Assembly (NCBI GenBank): GCA_017311315.1
Contig: CM029636.1
Coordinates: 23,168,781-23,232,780 of the forward strand
Reading direction: 5' to 3'
From: Dendrocalamus latiflorus
Lineage: Eukaryota > Streptophyta > Magnoliopsida > Poales > Poaceae
DNA: 64,000 bases
The translations under genes were made by a program, and so were the position numbers. The notes below the pieces were generated by a model. The model did not search any database. It worked only from the letters and a program-made list of their open reading frames with translations, and was not told where the DNA came from. Positions 36,988 to 48,490 of the stretch are shown here, in pieces. How positions within the stretch are numbered: position 1 is the first letter of the stretch; every line of letters starts with the position of its first letter.

Positions 36988-36996
36988 CTATATATA
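36988..36996 (+). promoter_or_regulatory. Probable TATA box of the ERF gene
   Basis: The sequence CTATATATA lies about 105 bases upstream of the ATG at 37099. It would place transcription start near 37020-37025, which excludes the upstream in-frame ATG at 36973 and supports the shorter protein. Confidence 0.5.
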
Positions 36997-37098
36997 CTCG
37001 CCGCTCAGCGAGGAGTGGAAGCGTTTGTGGAAAGGCTGCGCCGCCTATCACGTACTACGTGGCTAGGCTTGCAGCGCAGAGACGTGTTGAGGGTGTGG

Positions 37099-39335
37099 AT
37101 GTGCTACGGTGCCGAGGTGGCGGACCAGGGAGAGCACCGGCGGCGCCGGCTATCCGCCGATGACCACACCGGCGGTGGGGGCGGTGATGATCAGGAGGCC
37201 GCGGTGACGACGACGGCGTTGCTGTTGCAGCGCAGGCAGGCGCGGGAGATGTCGGCGATGGTGTCGGCGCTGGCGAGGGTCGTGTCCGGCGGCGCCGCGG
37301 CGACGACGACGGCGTCGCCTCTGAAGAGGCCCGCCGAGGGGGAGGCCTCCATGGAGGAGGCGTGGCCGCCGTACAGAGAGCTGCTGCCGCTGCCGCCGCC
37401 GCCGTCGACGACGACCCCTCCCTTTCTGGCCGGTACTAACATTGCACTACATGGCATGCATCTCCATACACGGTACAGCACTAGAACAGTTTCTTTTGGT
37501 TTCATTTCTGCATTGTGCAACATGACGTACACGCACTGTGCTGCAACACGCTACCGACTACCATCTCGTGCATGACTCGCGAGAGAAAAGAAAACCTGTA
37601 TCGTGCGTGCGTCCATGCATGCTTGGAAAGGAAAACAAATGGAGGACAATGCCAGCGACTCAGCACGTTTCTTTGAACGCGGCTTCTTTGTTCCCTTTTC
37701 TGTATTTTTCTCGTGTTTCCGTCGCCGTGGCAAACATCCAAAGCACCCTTCCTATCTCCCTCATATTCTCTTGATCTCCCTCATATTCTCTTGGTGCTCT
37801 GGATGTTTGCCACGTCAACAAGAACACGAGGAGGAACACGGAGAAGGGAACAGAAAAGCTGCTTTCCATTTCTTTGTGTTTTTCCCCCTATCTTCTTTCT
37901 GGAAGCGGCACGTTTCATCCTCGTCAAGCTTCAAGAGCATAAAATGAACTCAACAACTACATGTTAAAAAAAAAGGAAAAGTTGTTGGTTATATGTAACG
38001 TGTCTGCGGTAGGATAGGTACGATTTTTTTTTATTCTTCGCGTGGATGATTCAGCAAAGCCATTAGTATTTTTATTTTAAACAAACGTAAGATCTCTGCC
38101 TCGTTTCGTTGATATAGTATGAGATATAGTGTGTACTGTGCGCAGTTTTTCATGAATGCTCACACTGATGTCTAGCATGCATGCGTCGAACATGTGTATC
38201 TCGCCTCTACGAGACAAAGCAGAGGAGGAGCACGATGTCCAGATTAGCATGAGAGGCATGAAAGCAACTATGCATTCTTGACCACTGTTCCATTCGCATC
38301 ACATCATCACACTGAACTCTTTCTGTTCCATAGCAGCATAGTTACAACTCTACAAATCTTGCCTCGTTTTGTTTTTGGTTAGCGAAACGAAAACAGAGCA
38401 AGTGAACAAGAAAACAGGGGAACTTGCCTCGTTTTGGTTGGCAAAACGAAAACAGAGCAACTGAACGAGAAAACAGAGGAACCCATCGCAATTTTTTTTT
38501 GTTTTGTTTTGTTCTTGGAGATGGAAAAATCAAATCGCTGCTTATTGATCGGAAATAATCTGTATCTTGATAAACATGTTCATAGTAATAGTTGCATTCT
38601 TCTCCTAATTGATCTCCTCTGTTTCTGTGACCTGTGCCGCTGTGCGCAGACCACAGAGCAACGCCGGGACAGTACTCGCCTGCGTCTGCGGCGGCGTCCT
38701 CATGGCAGTACCGGGCCGCATCCGCCGACGAGGAGCTTCCCTCTCCGTCCTCTGCTGACTCCGGCGGCGGCGAGAGCACGCCGAGGAAGCGGTACAGGGG
38801 TGTGCGGCAGCGGCCGTGGGGAAAGTGGGCGGCGGAGATCCGGGACCCGCACAAGGCGGCACGCGTGTGGCTCGGCACCTTCGACACCGCCGAGGACGCC
38901 GCGCGAGCCTACGACGAAGCCGCGCTCCGCTTCCGCGGCAGCCGCGCCAAGCTCAACTTCTCTGAGTCCGTCACCCTCCTCCCGCCGCCGCCGCCGCCTC
39001 AACAGCCTCCAGCGCCAACAATGCATCCGCAGCCAGAGGCGCTGCTGGAGTCGCAGGCTCTGTCCGGCGGGGACTCCTACTCCCAGTACGCCAGGTTCTT
39101 GCAGGGCTCCGGCGACCCGGCGCTGCCCGGCGGCTCGTCGGGGACGCCAAGAACGCTAGCGTCTCCGGTGCTCTACAACTTCGGAGGTGAGGGCGAGGCC
39201 GCGAGCTACCTCTGGCAGCCGGAGAGCGGCGGCGGCGACACCGGCGGGATGGGATACCCCCCGGTGACTTCGCCGGCGGCGTGGGCGGCCTACGGCTTGT
39301 ATCCTCCGCCGCAGCGGCGCGATCCGTCTGGTTAA
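37099..39335 (+). CDS. AP2/ERF transcription factor, ERF110/113/115-like (group X), two exons
   Basis: Exon 1 is 37099-37432 and exon 2 is 38650-39335, joined across a 1217 bp GT-AG intron in phase 1 (GCC G / AC CAC), giving 339 aa. Residues 51-64 (MSAMVSALARVVSG) are the conserved N-terminal motif of group X ERFs such as ABR1 and RAP2.6L. One AP2 domain spans about 160-216: YRGVRQRPWGKWAAEIRDP, then ARVWLGTFDTAEDAARAYDE, with the ERF-type WAAEIRD and WLGTF signatures that bind GCC-box DNA. The C-terminus is Gly/Pro/Ser-rich, as expected for an activation region. The gene should act in the nucleus in stress, wounding or hormone responses, by family. The start at 37099 is chosen because the upstream ATG precedes the TATA box. 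The N-terminus is Met-Cys. No frameshift or stop; it looks functional. Confidence 0.9.
37660..37870 (+). other. Large imperfect hairpin in the ERF intron
   Basis: Arms 37726-37747 and 37793-37814 pair at 21 of 22 positions (CGTGGCAAACATCCAAAGCA with its inverse). Pairing continues outward imperfectly for about 70 bases each side. The loop contains two copies of ATCTCCCTCATATTCTCTTG. The transcript of the ERF pre-mRNA would fold here. It could be a miRNA-type precursor or a small foldback transposon. Confidence 0.6.
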
Positions 39336-39682
39336 TCTTATAGGTGTCCGGGAACGACCCGCCGCCGTCGCTGACAGGTGGGGCCACCTTTCTCAGGCCG
39401 GCCCGCTCCCTTCCCGCTAGCTATAGATTTGTGGCTCGAATCTAAAGCCTAAACTTGGCGTACTTTGTAACTTTTTTTTTTATTGAAACGTGGGATTATT
39501 CATGGTACAAGTGGACAGGGCACTGGGTGTGTGGATGGCACGACCTGACAAAAAGGTACGGCTTTGCTTAGCTTCGATCCATAACATCACGCTGTTCCAG
39601 CCAGATTGTTTCAGAGTTGGAGCCGCCCGTTATCTCGAACCTGACAACATGAGTTGCAGACGTAGGTGCATATTTAGGTGTC
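39336..39682. other. 3' flank of the ERF gene
   Basis: Probable 3' UTR just after the stop codon. A poly-T run at 39472 and an unassigned 70-codon ORF at 39490 follow. Confidence 0.4.
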
Positions 39683-39955
39683 GCACAGTTGAACTGAAAT
39701 AAGTTAATTTATAAAAGAAATTATATTATAATTGATTGAAATTATATTATTATTAATGATGGTATATTTAATGTAAATAAATTTTAAAAATTTAAAAATA
39801 AAAAAATATGTTATCCCATAATGGACAATGCAAATGAATACGGAAAAAAGAATCAACAAAAAACCTCAAAAAAACTAAAAAGGCAGAAAAAACGAAATTT
39901 AGGAATAGTGAAAAATAAACCAAAAATCAGAAGTTTAAGCCGAAATGAACAAGCT
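39683..39955. mobile_element. MITE family B, diverged copy 7
   Basis: It shares TTATCCCATAATGGACAATG, GCAAATGAATACGG and AACGAAATTTAGGAATAGTG with family B. The ends TTGAACTGAAATAAGTT and AAGCCGAAATGAACAAGC are degraded. Confidence 0.55.
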
Positions 39956-40230
39956 CTTAGCGGCTCATGTCGGAAATAAACTGCTTGAGCACCTATGGCT
40001 GCCCTATGATCTAGTTGCTAGATTTCGGTCAAGAAGCAGGAGTCGGCCAACAGTTGCGGCAGACTCATCTAATGGGCGCGCGTTATTACTGGTGAGCGCA
40101 AGGTCTGGCCGTCCATCGACATTGCTATTGTACGCATCCAACATCTTCATCGGCAAACATTGTGACAGCCTTGACTTTGTATGCACGAACATTGGCATGT
40201 CTAGAACTGTTTTACAGGAGAAGCATTGTA

Positions 40231-43200
40231 GCAATTTTTTCCAAAAATAGCCCCCCAAACTCTTTTTTTTTTGGGTAAAAACTAGCTCCCTATCTAAACT
40301 CGGAAGGTGCGGTAGACGACACCTGTCACCTGTCGCGCCCTCTAGCTCGGCAGGCTGGGGCGCCTGTGGCAGCACAACAGGAGGTGGCTAGGCGCGGCAT
40401 ACCGAAGGCAACTGGAGCTGTTGAGCAAGCCTGGCTCGATAGCAGCCCTGCTGAGCTGCCCTACCTCGGTAGGTGGGTGGGTGGCCCACCAGGTAGCCAC
40501 GACGCGACATGACACGACGTGCTCAACAATGATTCCCGTGGCTTTCGGTTGTGCTCGACAGTGATTCCCGTGGCTTTCGGTTTGGTATCGTCTGAAATAA
40601 GTGTATTTTGTTTGTATTGGTGGTAGGTACATGCTGTCAGACATAGAACACTTGTTCTTGTTCTATAGGAAGGGACTCGTACAGGACATGCCATACAGGA
40701 CGAACTTTCAACATTATGAAAGAACCGTAATCTAGGCTCTGGGCCACAGGAGATGGGCCTCCATAAGCTCAGGAGTTGTGTGTGGAGTACATTCAATAGG
40801 GAGGTTGGCAGGAAGAAGCTCGCCATCGAGACGGTGATAGCCATAATGATTGGAGATCCAGGGTAGTGTTGCTGGGTTCTGAAGAAGATGGTTGGCAACG
40901 TCACCTGACTGCAGCACATGGAGATTGCAAGTAATCCTGATATATGGGAGGCCAATAGTGTATGTGTAGTTTGTGGAGTGAGTGGAGGCGTCGAACAAGA
41001 GTAAAGGCAGTGGGAGTGGTATGTGGAAGTACCACAGTTGGTTGGTGGTGAAGGTGTGGAGTGTAGTGTTGATGGCCCCAAAGTGGAACTTGCTTGTGTT
41101 GGCCATCATAGTTGTGCGGCGAAAGATGGTGCCGGTTGGCATGATGGACAGCTATTGAGGTTGGCTCATAACTTTGAGCTAACAAAAGGTGTAGAGAGAT
41201 GGTGGGCAACGCGTATTGACTGTCATGAATATTTAGAAGGCCTCTCGAATGGAAGTCATTTTAGTAAAGAGGAGGATGCTGACATAGCCAGCAATGGAGA
41301 CGAGGATGGTGTAGACGCTGGTGGGGATGGTGCATCTGGTGGCATTGTGTGCACGGATGTTGAGTACATCTCCTTAAAATTGGATGCTATTGTGTTGGCC
41401 TCCCTAGTTCTACCGTCCAAAGATGGGTTGAAATGATCCTTTGACGAAGACACTCTCGAAGGCAACGCTTCCCCCAACAAATGTGCCACACAACAAGAAA
41501 TTGCAATATAAACTATCTGCATAAGCTGCACATATCGAGTGCATAGGGCGATACATATGTAGTGAAATTTGTGGACGGCTCTTGTCCTGAGAAGGCCTGT
41601 ACGCAGAGATTTAGTGGTGGTGCAACGGACTTCTGGATAACAGTGGTCAAAGACCACACCTGTGAACTTACAGAGCTGTAGCACGGGCACTGCAATATGA
41701 CCTCGTCACTCGTCGTTAGCCTGATAAGTCATAGTTTCACTGAAGCTATTGATGGCCGATGTCATGAACTTGGTTGGTTTTTGGGTGAGCTACAGTAAGA
41801 TATGGTGGGCAAGAAGGAAAGTCATACATGGGATATAAGGCACATACGAAGAGACATACGACTTCGTGCAAAGAATGTTGCATCAGATTACCGAAGCCAA
41901 TCTTAAGACATATGTAAACAAGATGGAGAGGACATACCCTATGAAGGGCCTCAATTGTTTCATCCTTGACTGGGAGTTCTGGGTGTTTCAACAGGCGATC
42001 GAGAAAATGAGCACTGTCATCCAATGCTCATGATGGACGGCACGTTTCTCTCCAACAGGTACAAGAGCATGGCGTTGATGGCAGTGGCCGCCGACGCAAA
42101 TGACCAGCTACTCCCAGTGGCCTATGCAATTATTGAGAATGAGAACACTAATAGATTGATGTGGTTTCTGGCCAATGTGAAGCAAGCAGTAGTCCAGGAT
42201 TGGCCCAACATCTGCCTTATCACTAACCACAACACTGGGTTGCCGTGGACGTTGAGCACCATGCAATAAGAGACTTAACCACTCTTCTAGTGGAACGACG
42301 TGAGGACCCGTTGGTGCATGACGCATCTGGCAGCAAACTTCCGCACCCGTTTTCGCAACAAGGAGTTAATGCACTCAAACATCCTTCTCTGTATTGTAGA
42401 AAATCGCACTACGCCAACAGAAGCATGGCAGGAAGGGCTAGAAGCTCAAGGCTGGGAGGGGACGATAGGCACGGGCTGGGTTTCGAGGCCATGACCCTTA
42501 CCTCGAAGACATGGTCTTCTACGATCCCCTGGACCCCGACCCCCTAAGCTTTGATCTGCTGCTCGAAACGAAAGAGTCCTACACCCCTAGAAATCCCCTC
42601 CGCAACTACCCACACATCCCCGAGCCTTGGCCACAATGCAAGCACAACCTCGATACAGTGGTGCAGGTTTGTGACGACCACGTGCAACTAGGACACTAAT
42701 TCTTTCGCTGCCCTCTATTCATAATAAGTGGTTCGTTACCTATGCATACTTGCAGCATGGAAGGCTAGTACTAACCTCGTCTTGCTTGCACACAACGGAC
42801 CGCAAGTTCACCGAATTGATGGATCCATCGTATCCAATATCCGCCTAGGTTTATATCACAAACTGCACATCCGCATAGAAGAGTTGCGTGAGGAGCCCTA
42901 GACCAAGAGGACCAACAACAATAAGTTCCATAAGCAAAGGACCAGGAAGAGGAACAACGAGGAGGTCGTCTACCTTGATAGTGACTACCACCCATATTGC
43001 TGCAGTACCAACCCGAGTTACAATTGCGCCTGCCACTATCGCGACAACCAACCATGTCCACGCTACCCGAATGACCGCCACACCATACAGGCCATTGTAA
43101 TTCTCACCTTCATTGCGAAGTGCTATGTCAGGCTACACATGGTCTATTCCTATAGTGTTTTCAATAATGTATCTACGCTACTTAAAGAGGAGTTGGTTCA

Positions 43201-43600
43201 TCAACACATCGAAACCCTTTGTTGCACCTCTCTAAATAAAAGTTATAACAAAACCAGATGCTCAGTGAGTCCGTAGGGATTAATCAGGCAAACGCCTATC
43301 GTGGGCTGTGGACTGGAGGCCATGAAGCATAGTTGTCAAGCCAAGGGAGCTCGGCAGCTCCTGCTGAGCTAAGGGCGCTCAACAGACCTTCCTACCCTGT
43401 TGCATGCCAGCTTGCCGCAGCTACCTTCGGTGTTGCCGCGCTTGACCACCTCCTACTGCACTCGACTACACTACCGCGGACGCCCCTGACTTACCGAGTT
43501 AGGGACGTAGCAGATGAGAGGTGTCGCATGTGGTATCTTTGAGCCCAAGAAGGGGACATTTTCACATAAACAAATGTACAAGAGCTATTATTGAAAAAAT
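40231..43600 (+). mobile_element. Decayed Mutator-like element (MULE) with long terminal inverted repeats
   Basis: The left 250 bases (from about 40231) and the right 250 bases (to about 43600) are inverted, diverged copies. For example GACACCTGTCACCTG, GGAGGTGGCTAGGCGCGGCA and ACCGAAGG at the left correspond to inverted GACACCTCTCATCTG, GGAGGTGGTCAAGCGCGGCA and ACCGAAGG at the right. Long TIRs enclosing a mudrA-type transposase remnant define a MULE of about 3.4 kb. I did not find a clear 9 bp target duplication, and the exact ends are uncertain by some 10 bases. Confidence 0.65.
40990..42715 (+). pseudogene. mudrA-type transposase remnant
   Basis: The clearest part is at 42024-42269, encoding LMMDGTFLSNRYK, then LMAVAADANDQLLPVAYAIIE, then MWFLANVKQAVVQDWPNICLIT. 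This is the MULE transposase domain, including the first catalytic Asp (MDGTFL). A following frame at 42300-42494 gives HLAANFRTRFRNKELM, the region after the third acidic residue. An acidic N-terminal region is open at 41023-41436. Several stops and frameshifts separate these parts, so no functional transposase is made. Minus-strand ORFs here are shadows. Confidence 0.75.
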
Positions 43601-44046
43601 AAAGAGTAAAGTCCATTACCGGTCCTTAAACTTTTTATGTTGTGTCATTCCGGTTCATAGACTTTCAAAGTGTGTCATCCCGGTCCAAAAATAAAATACT
43701 ACAATGGTACCTGTTGGCTTCTCACGCATGCAGAGTCCTTCTAGAAAGAAATCATAAACTAAACACGTACCAGCAGCAGCCAGTAGCCTCGAACGGCTGG
43801 CGAGTGGCGGCGACTTGCCCGTTGATCATGCGTTGCGTACCTATGCTTAGATAAGCCCTTACGTGTGGTCCTCTGGTTTGACCAAGAGATATACGTATCG
43901 TTGGTGACGGGTTCAATGCTTTAATGCGGTCTGGCCCGCCCTGCACTCTCAGCCGCCTTGCCTCTTCCTTTTGCCACAAGAAAACGGCAACAGTTTTGAA
44001 GCAAAACCGTGTGCTCTTTGTTCACATTCAAAGTTAGATCTAGTTA
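43601..44046. other. Unassigned stretch
   Basis: It includes a short internal repeat (GTGTCATTCCGGTTCATAGA and GTGTCATCCCGGTCC, 43641-43690). No gene. Confidence 0.3.
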
Positions 44047-44276
44047 CTCCCTACAGTGACAGAAGAATATCGCTTTCTGATACATGCGGCTAATAATTTT
44101 CTAAACTATAGTTATCAATGTTTTTTAATATATAGATTGAAAAGGTTATGTTTTAAAGACATGTCGAACTAGAGGAAAAGTGATCTTTATGGATTTCTCA
44201 TGAATGAAAATTAGTTGTTAAAGATATGTTTTGAAAACTGTGTTGGTGTTGATATTTTTTTTGTAATTAGAGAGAG
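44047..44276. mobile_element. Stowaway-like MITE (Tc1/mariner type)
   Basis: A 230 bp element; the left end CTCCCTACAGTGACAG and right end TAATTAGAGAGAG are in inverse relation, flanked by TA (44045-44046 and 44277-44278). Non-coding. Confidence 0.6.
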
Positions 44277-44419
44277 TACAACTTAAGACCATAGATATAC
44301 AATTAAGAGAGCAGGAATCTTGAAAGAAACAACATAATGAAATCCTACGAAATTCTCACACGAATCATATGTACGAATTTAACAAACAGGAATTTTGCCG
44401 GATGACAATATAGATCCTA

Positions 44420-44606
44420 CTCATTTCGGTTTGAGTTTCTGGCTTCTAACTTACTTTTCACTATTCATAAATTTCGTCTTTTTCTGAACTTCTGGCTTAT
44501 TTTTTAACTATTCATAAGCTACCTTTAACTACAGTATAATTTCAGCTAGCTACAGTGTAATTTCAGCCATAATCCACTATTTTTCATCCCAACTGAGCGG
44601 GGCCAT
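44420..44606. mobile_element. MITE family B, copy 8 (inverted, internally deleted)
   Basis: It has inverted family B ends (CATTTCGGTTTGAG and CAACTGAGCGGGGCC), TTTTCACTATTCATAAATTTCG and CTACAGTGTAATTTCAGCC. The middle AT-rich segment is missing. Confidence 0.55.
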
Positions 44607-44741
44607 AGTTTTCGCATGAATTCTAAAACTCCGTAGCTCTGTAATGTAGTTGTACAACTTAAGAGTCCTCGTAGATACATACACTATGGTGGCAAATCCT
44701 TGTCAGATAGTATCAAATCATACACATTTGAGACAAATATA

Positions 44742-45024
44742 GTGGTGATCGGTTCGGCTGAAAAGCTCGTGGCTTATGGCTGAAAACACTGTAGCTGGCT
44801 GAAAAAAGCACTGTAGCTGACAGAGGCTTATTTAGCATAATTAAATTTAAAAAAAATTAAAAATAAAAAAATGTTAGCCCATTACGTATAATACAAACAA
44901 ATACGGGAAAAAAAAGAACCGGCAAAAAAGCTCAACAAAAAGCCAAAAGTTCAGAAAAAGACGAAACTTATGAATAGTGAAAAATAAGCCAGAAGCCAGA
45001 AGCCGAAACCGAGTTGATCAGGAT
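44742..45024. mobile_element. MITE family B, copy 9
   Basis: It starts GTGGTGATCGGTTCGGCTG and ends near CCGAGTTGATCAGGA, with a well-preserved interior. Closest relative here is copy 2 at 12404. Non-coding. Confidence 0.7.
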
Positions 45025-45155
45025 TAGGTCCCAAAAGATGAGACAAACATGTCACCGCTAATAATCAGCAGTAGTACATAGCTTCACACGTTCGCATTCT
45101 ACCTAGGTCATACTGCTAACCTTTATAATTTAAGCTTGCACATACCAACATGGTA

Positions 45156-45450
45156 CTCCCTCCATCCATAAATATAGGTTGTTTTAAATAGGGGTGCAAT
45201 CGGATCGGATTCGAACGGATTAAAACTTTTAATTTTTTATAGTGCCCAATAAAAAATTTTGACTATAATTTATTATCATAATATATTAGTAAAAATAATA
45301 AAAAAATATTATGAAATAATTTTGTAAGATAAATCCAAGGATATTATTTTTATATAGTCAAGCTATATACTTTAACATATATTAATAATTAAAATTTAAA
45401 AAACTTGACCGTACAGAGCCCATAACAATCTATATTTGTGGAAGAGGAAT
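45156..45450. mobile_element. Stowaway-like MITE with a nested fragment
   Basis: The left end CTCCCTCCATCCATAAATAT and right end ATATTTGTGGAAGAGGAAT are in inverse relation, flanked by TA on each side. At 45196 it contains GGGGTGCAATCGGATCGGAT, the start of another common grass repeat, truncated. Confidence 0.6.
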
Positions 45451-45744
45451 TACTTGGCTTCTTTTTCCTTTTCTTTTTTTTTGAACCGGATTTTTTCTTT
45501 TTCTTTCCGTTCTTTTTAATGGAGAAGTAGTCACCTGATCGCATACGCCAAATTGGTCCCATCTCTCGCGCCTGAGCTGAGGCCACCACAACTCATGCTC
45601 CAATCGCGTGGCGCCACGTCAGCACCAGGCACTCGTGCGTTTTGACTGTCCGGCGTGTACACACTTGCACACGTCAGTAGAAAAGGCCAACCGCCCCAGT
45701 ACGATGGCCTGTATTGGGATTTACCCTGCTTCAACGCGTTTTCT

Positions 45745-45925
45745 GGTTTCTATTTTTTTAGTTTCATTATTTTTGAGTTTTTTGCTTTTTTTTTTCTTTT
45801 ATTCATTTACATTGTCCGTAGTGATAGAACTTTTTTTACAATTAATTACGCTAAAAAAGCTAATAACAGTTATAATACATTTTCAATCGTTATAGTGAAA
45901 AATTTTCAGCTTAAGGTTATAAGTC
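45745..45925. mobile_element. Family B-like MITE fragment (inverted)
   Basis: It contains TTCATTTACATTGTCCGTAG, ACAATTAATTACGCTAAAAA and GTTATAGTGAAAAATTTTCAGC in inverted family B order. The ends are not clear. Confidence 0.4.
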
Positions 45926-48240
45926 CAAGTAAGCAGGTGACTATCTTTCCCTCAAAAAAACAGGTTGCTGTCATTTCACCATCAGCTTGCCAAACCAAAG
46001 TTTTGCAAGCTACTGCATTAGCAATGTTGTGACTACGATACTCAGAGAATGGAATAGGGTGGAAAACTGGAAATTGATTTTTACCACATGGTCTGTGCCG
46101 GTAAATTTCTTTACCGTATGTTTCCAGACGAAGAATAACTCAGAACAATTTCAACGACACGAGCATGAATACGTCTCTCCTGCAAAACATAACGGAAAGT
46201 CAAAATAAATGCTAGCTGCACTGTCCCTTTTGCATGGCATTCCGAAGAATTTCCAAGCCTGTGTGGGGCTAGGCCAAATCAGATTACAGACATTGTTGTC
46301 CCCATGCTGAAGAATGCGAAGAATTTTGAACATAGAAGAATTGGAGCAGTTTGGAATTTTGTTTCCTCAAGTCACTGTTAGGTAGTGTAATGTCTACTGT
46401 GCTTAGCACTTACTGATCAGCACCTTGTCAACAGCAAAGTCATGAGCGGCCACAACATTATAGGTCAAGACAGTGATGATTCACTGGATTGCACATATTA
46501 CTCTGAGAATCGATCTGCTTACCTTTTTTCCAAAAGAAATAACTGTTGATGCCATAAACATTGTTTCGATGCAAAAGGTGAAAGACCAGTAGACTACTTA
46601 GAGCATATTTCTCTTGCCCCCTTTTTTTATTTACAGAAGTCGTAAATTTACCAGGGATCCTGCGCGTGTATGTGCACCCGCATGCACAGAATTTATAAAG
46701 CGGGCTAATTTTCCGCACAAATAAATAAATAACGCGGACCAGTAGCAGCCAGTTATGAGAAATCAATCCCCGAACTGGTTCAAATCGCGATTAAATCTGA
46801 TATTTCAAATCATGGCTGTATTAGCAACTGACCTTGGGAATTCTGAACCAAAATTACACTGCTGTGAGCTTTAACTATGCCAGGCCCACTTTAAGTATTT
46901 AACCTTTGCTGTAAACTTCATATTTCATAAAGCTGTTGGAAGATGAGCTTGTATGGAGATTATCTGTCAGACCCAGATTTAGCCAATCCAAAATTCTCTG
47001 TGATTCCACCGTATTCCCTGGATCAGTAGATAGTATTTACAGATATATTACTATACATCAAACACATATCTTGCGAAAGCGTAAATATAATGGTGGACTT
47101 ACTCATAGGCTGATCAGGCTGAAATCATTAAAAGTACTAGCAGAAATGAAAACTTCACACATGTGTGACTCTCAAGACACACCCACAGACAGCTAATTGC
47201 GGTTTGTTACCTAGTTCTTGGCCACATCGTCTTCCAGCTCTGTCGACTTCGTTAGATGGCCATAGGACTTGACTTTTCCCTTCTTACTAAATAATAGCAA
47301 TTGAACAAGTATGAGTACAACAGATGTACTCAGTAAGCTACCACACAGAATACAGTAGTAATAGATGCATGACTATCAAATGGAGGCTTGAGGTTCTTTT
47401 ATTTGCGAAAATACTAATATTTTGAGATACCATTATACGAAATTCCTGAGACCCAGCATTTTTACTAAACTAGGTTTTTAAATATTGTAAGAATATGCAA
47501 TAATTATAGTAGTGCATATTCTATTCACCTATTATGGAGTATGGTTTCATCCACCATATGCTTATTTTATTATTAGGGTTACATTCACCATTAATATCAC
47601 TGGGTTACATCCACTCAGGACAATTCAAATCAAGGATTATATGCACCCGACGAGTTTTCATCTCATCCATAAAGTTTTAGAAATAGTCATCCAACGAGCT
47701 TTGGTGATAGGAGTGGCACTAATAGGACCGCAATGAAGTAAGGAAGGTAGTGGTATGGTCAATTTTGGGAGATAAACTAAATTAACGGTGAATTTGAGAG
47801 ATTTACCGTTGTGGTTTGGAGCAGTGGCAGCTATTCGTTGGATTGGGGACAAGGAAGGAGGTATAGCGGTGTTGTGGCAGGATGGAAAAGGTGGAAGGAG
47901 TGGCAAACAAATTAGGATGGTGTACTTGGGTATTAATTTATCGTCTTTCTCATCGTCGTCAACCTCACCAATGTCATCCTTGTTGTCCTCATGGAGCCTC
48001 CTCGAGCCATTCCTCTCCCTTCCTTGCATGGCTTTGCAGACCCTGGGAATACGAACGCGCACAGCATCATTGGAGCCCCACCATGACAACCTGTTGTCGC
48101 CCCGCACCCTCCATCCCCTACTCTGCCATGCTGCAAGGGAGAATAGGGCATTGTGCCAACTCGACACTATGCCCATGTGATCGAGCCCGACCCTACGGCA
48201 CCAGCCATGTGCTATGCTAATCAGCATTTTCTGTTAGCAA
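45926..48240. other. Long stretch without a recognised gene
   Basis: ORFs of up to 189 codons occur at 47658-48227 (minus) and 47788-48180 (plus), overlapping one another. The minus frame has an acidic run DDIGEVDDDEKDD and no domain I know. Opposite-strand openness and lack of splice logic make it weak. The rest (46000-47600) is AT-rich without features. Confidence 0.3.
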
Positions 48241-48284
48241 ATGGTTCAATGGACCTACGGTACAAACAGAAGCAAGTTCAGGGA

Positions 48285-48490
48285 GCTAAGAAAGTAAAAT
48301 ACAAGTTCAATAGAATAAAGTGGTACAACCCCTCAAGTTCAGATGGCTGAGAAAGTAAAATACAAGTTCAGAGGGTAAAGTGACTACAAGTTCAGGAGAG
48401 CTGAGAGTAAAATACAAGTTCAGGGGGTAAAGTGACACAACCCTACAAGTTCAGGGGGGCTGAGAGTAAAATACAAGTTCATGGAGCTAA
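48285..48490. repeat. Minisatellite array
   Basis: The words GAGAGTAAAATACAAGTTCA, GGGGGTAAAGTGACACAACC and CAAGTTCAGGGGGGCTGA are repeated about four times with a period near 60-70 bases, from AAGTTCAGGGAGCTAAGAAA to AAGTTCATGGAGC. It borders the foldback element at 48488. Confidence 0.75.

Noticed and set aside
36973..37098. Upstream in-frame ATG extending the ERF protein by 42 residues
   Set aside because: It lies upstream of the likely TATA box (36988-36996), and the extra residues have no family resemblance; the ATG at 37099 fits better.
38434..39159. 241-codon ORF and antisense ORFs overlapping ERF exon 2
   Set aside because: They are shadow frames opened by high GC; the ERF frame has the conserved domain.
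47658..48227. 189-codon ORF as a host gene
   Set aside because: No recognisable domain, comparable ORFs on the opposite strand, no splice or promoter support.
48285..48490. CRISPR-like array
   Set aside because: The units are contiguous and degenerate, without unique spacers, and the genome is eukaryotic.
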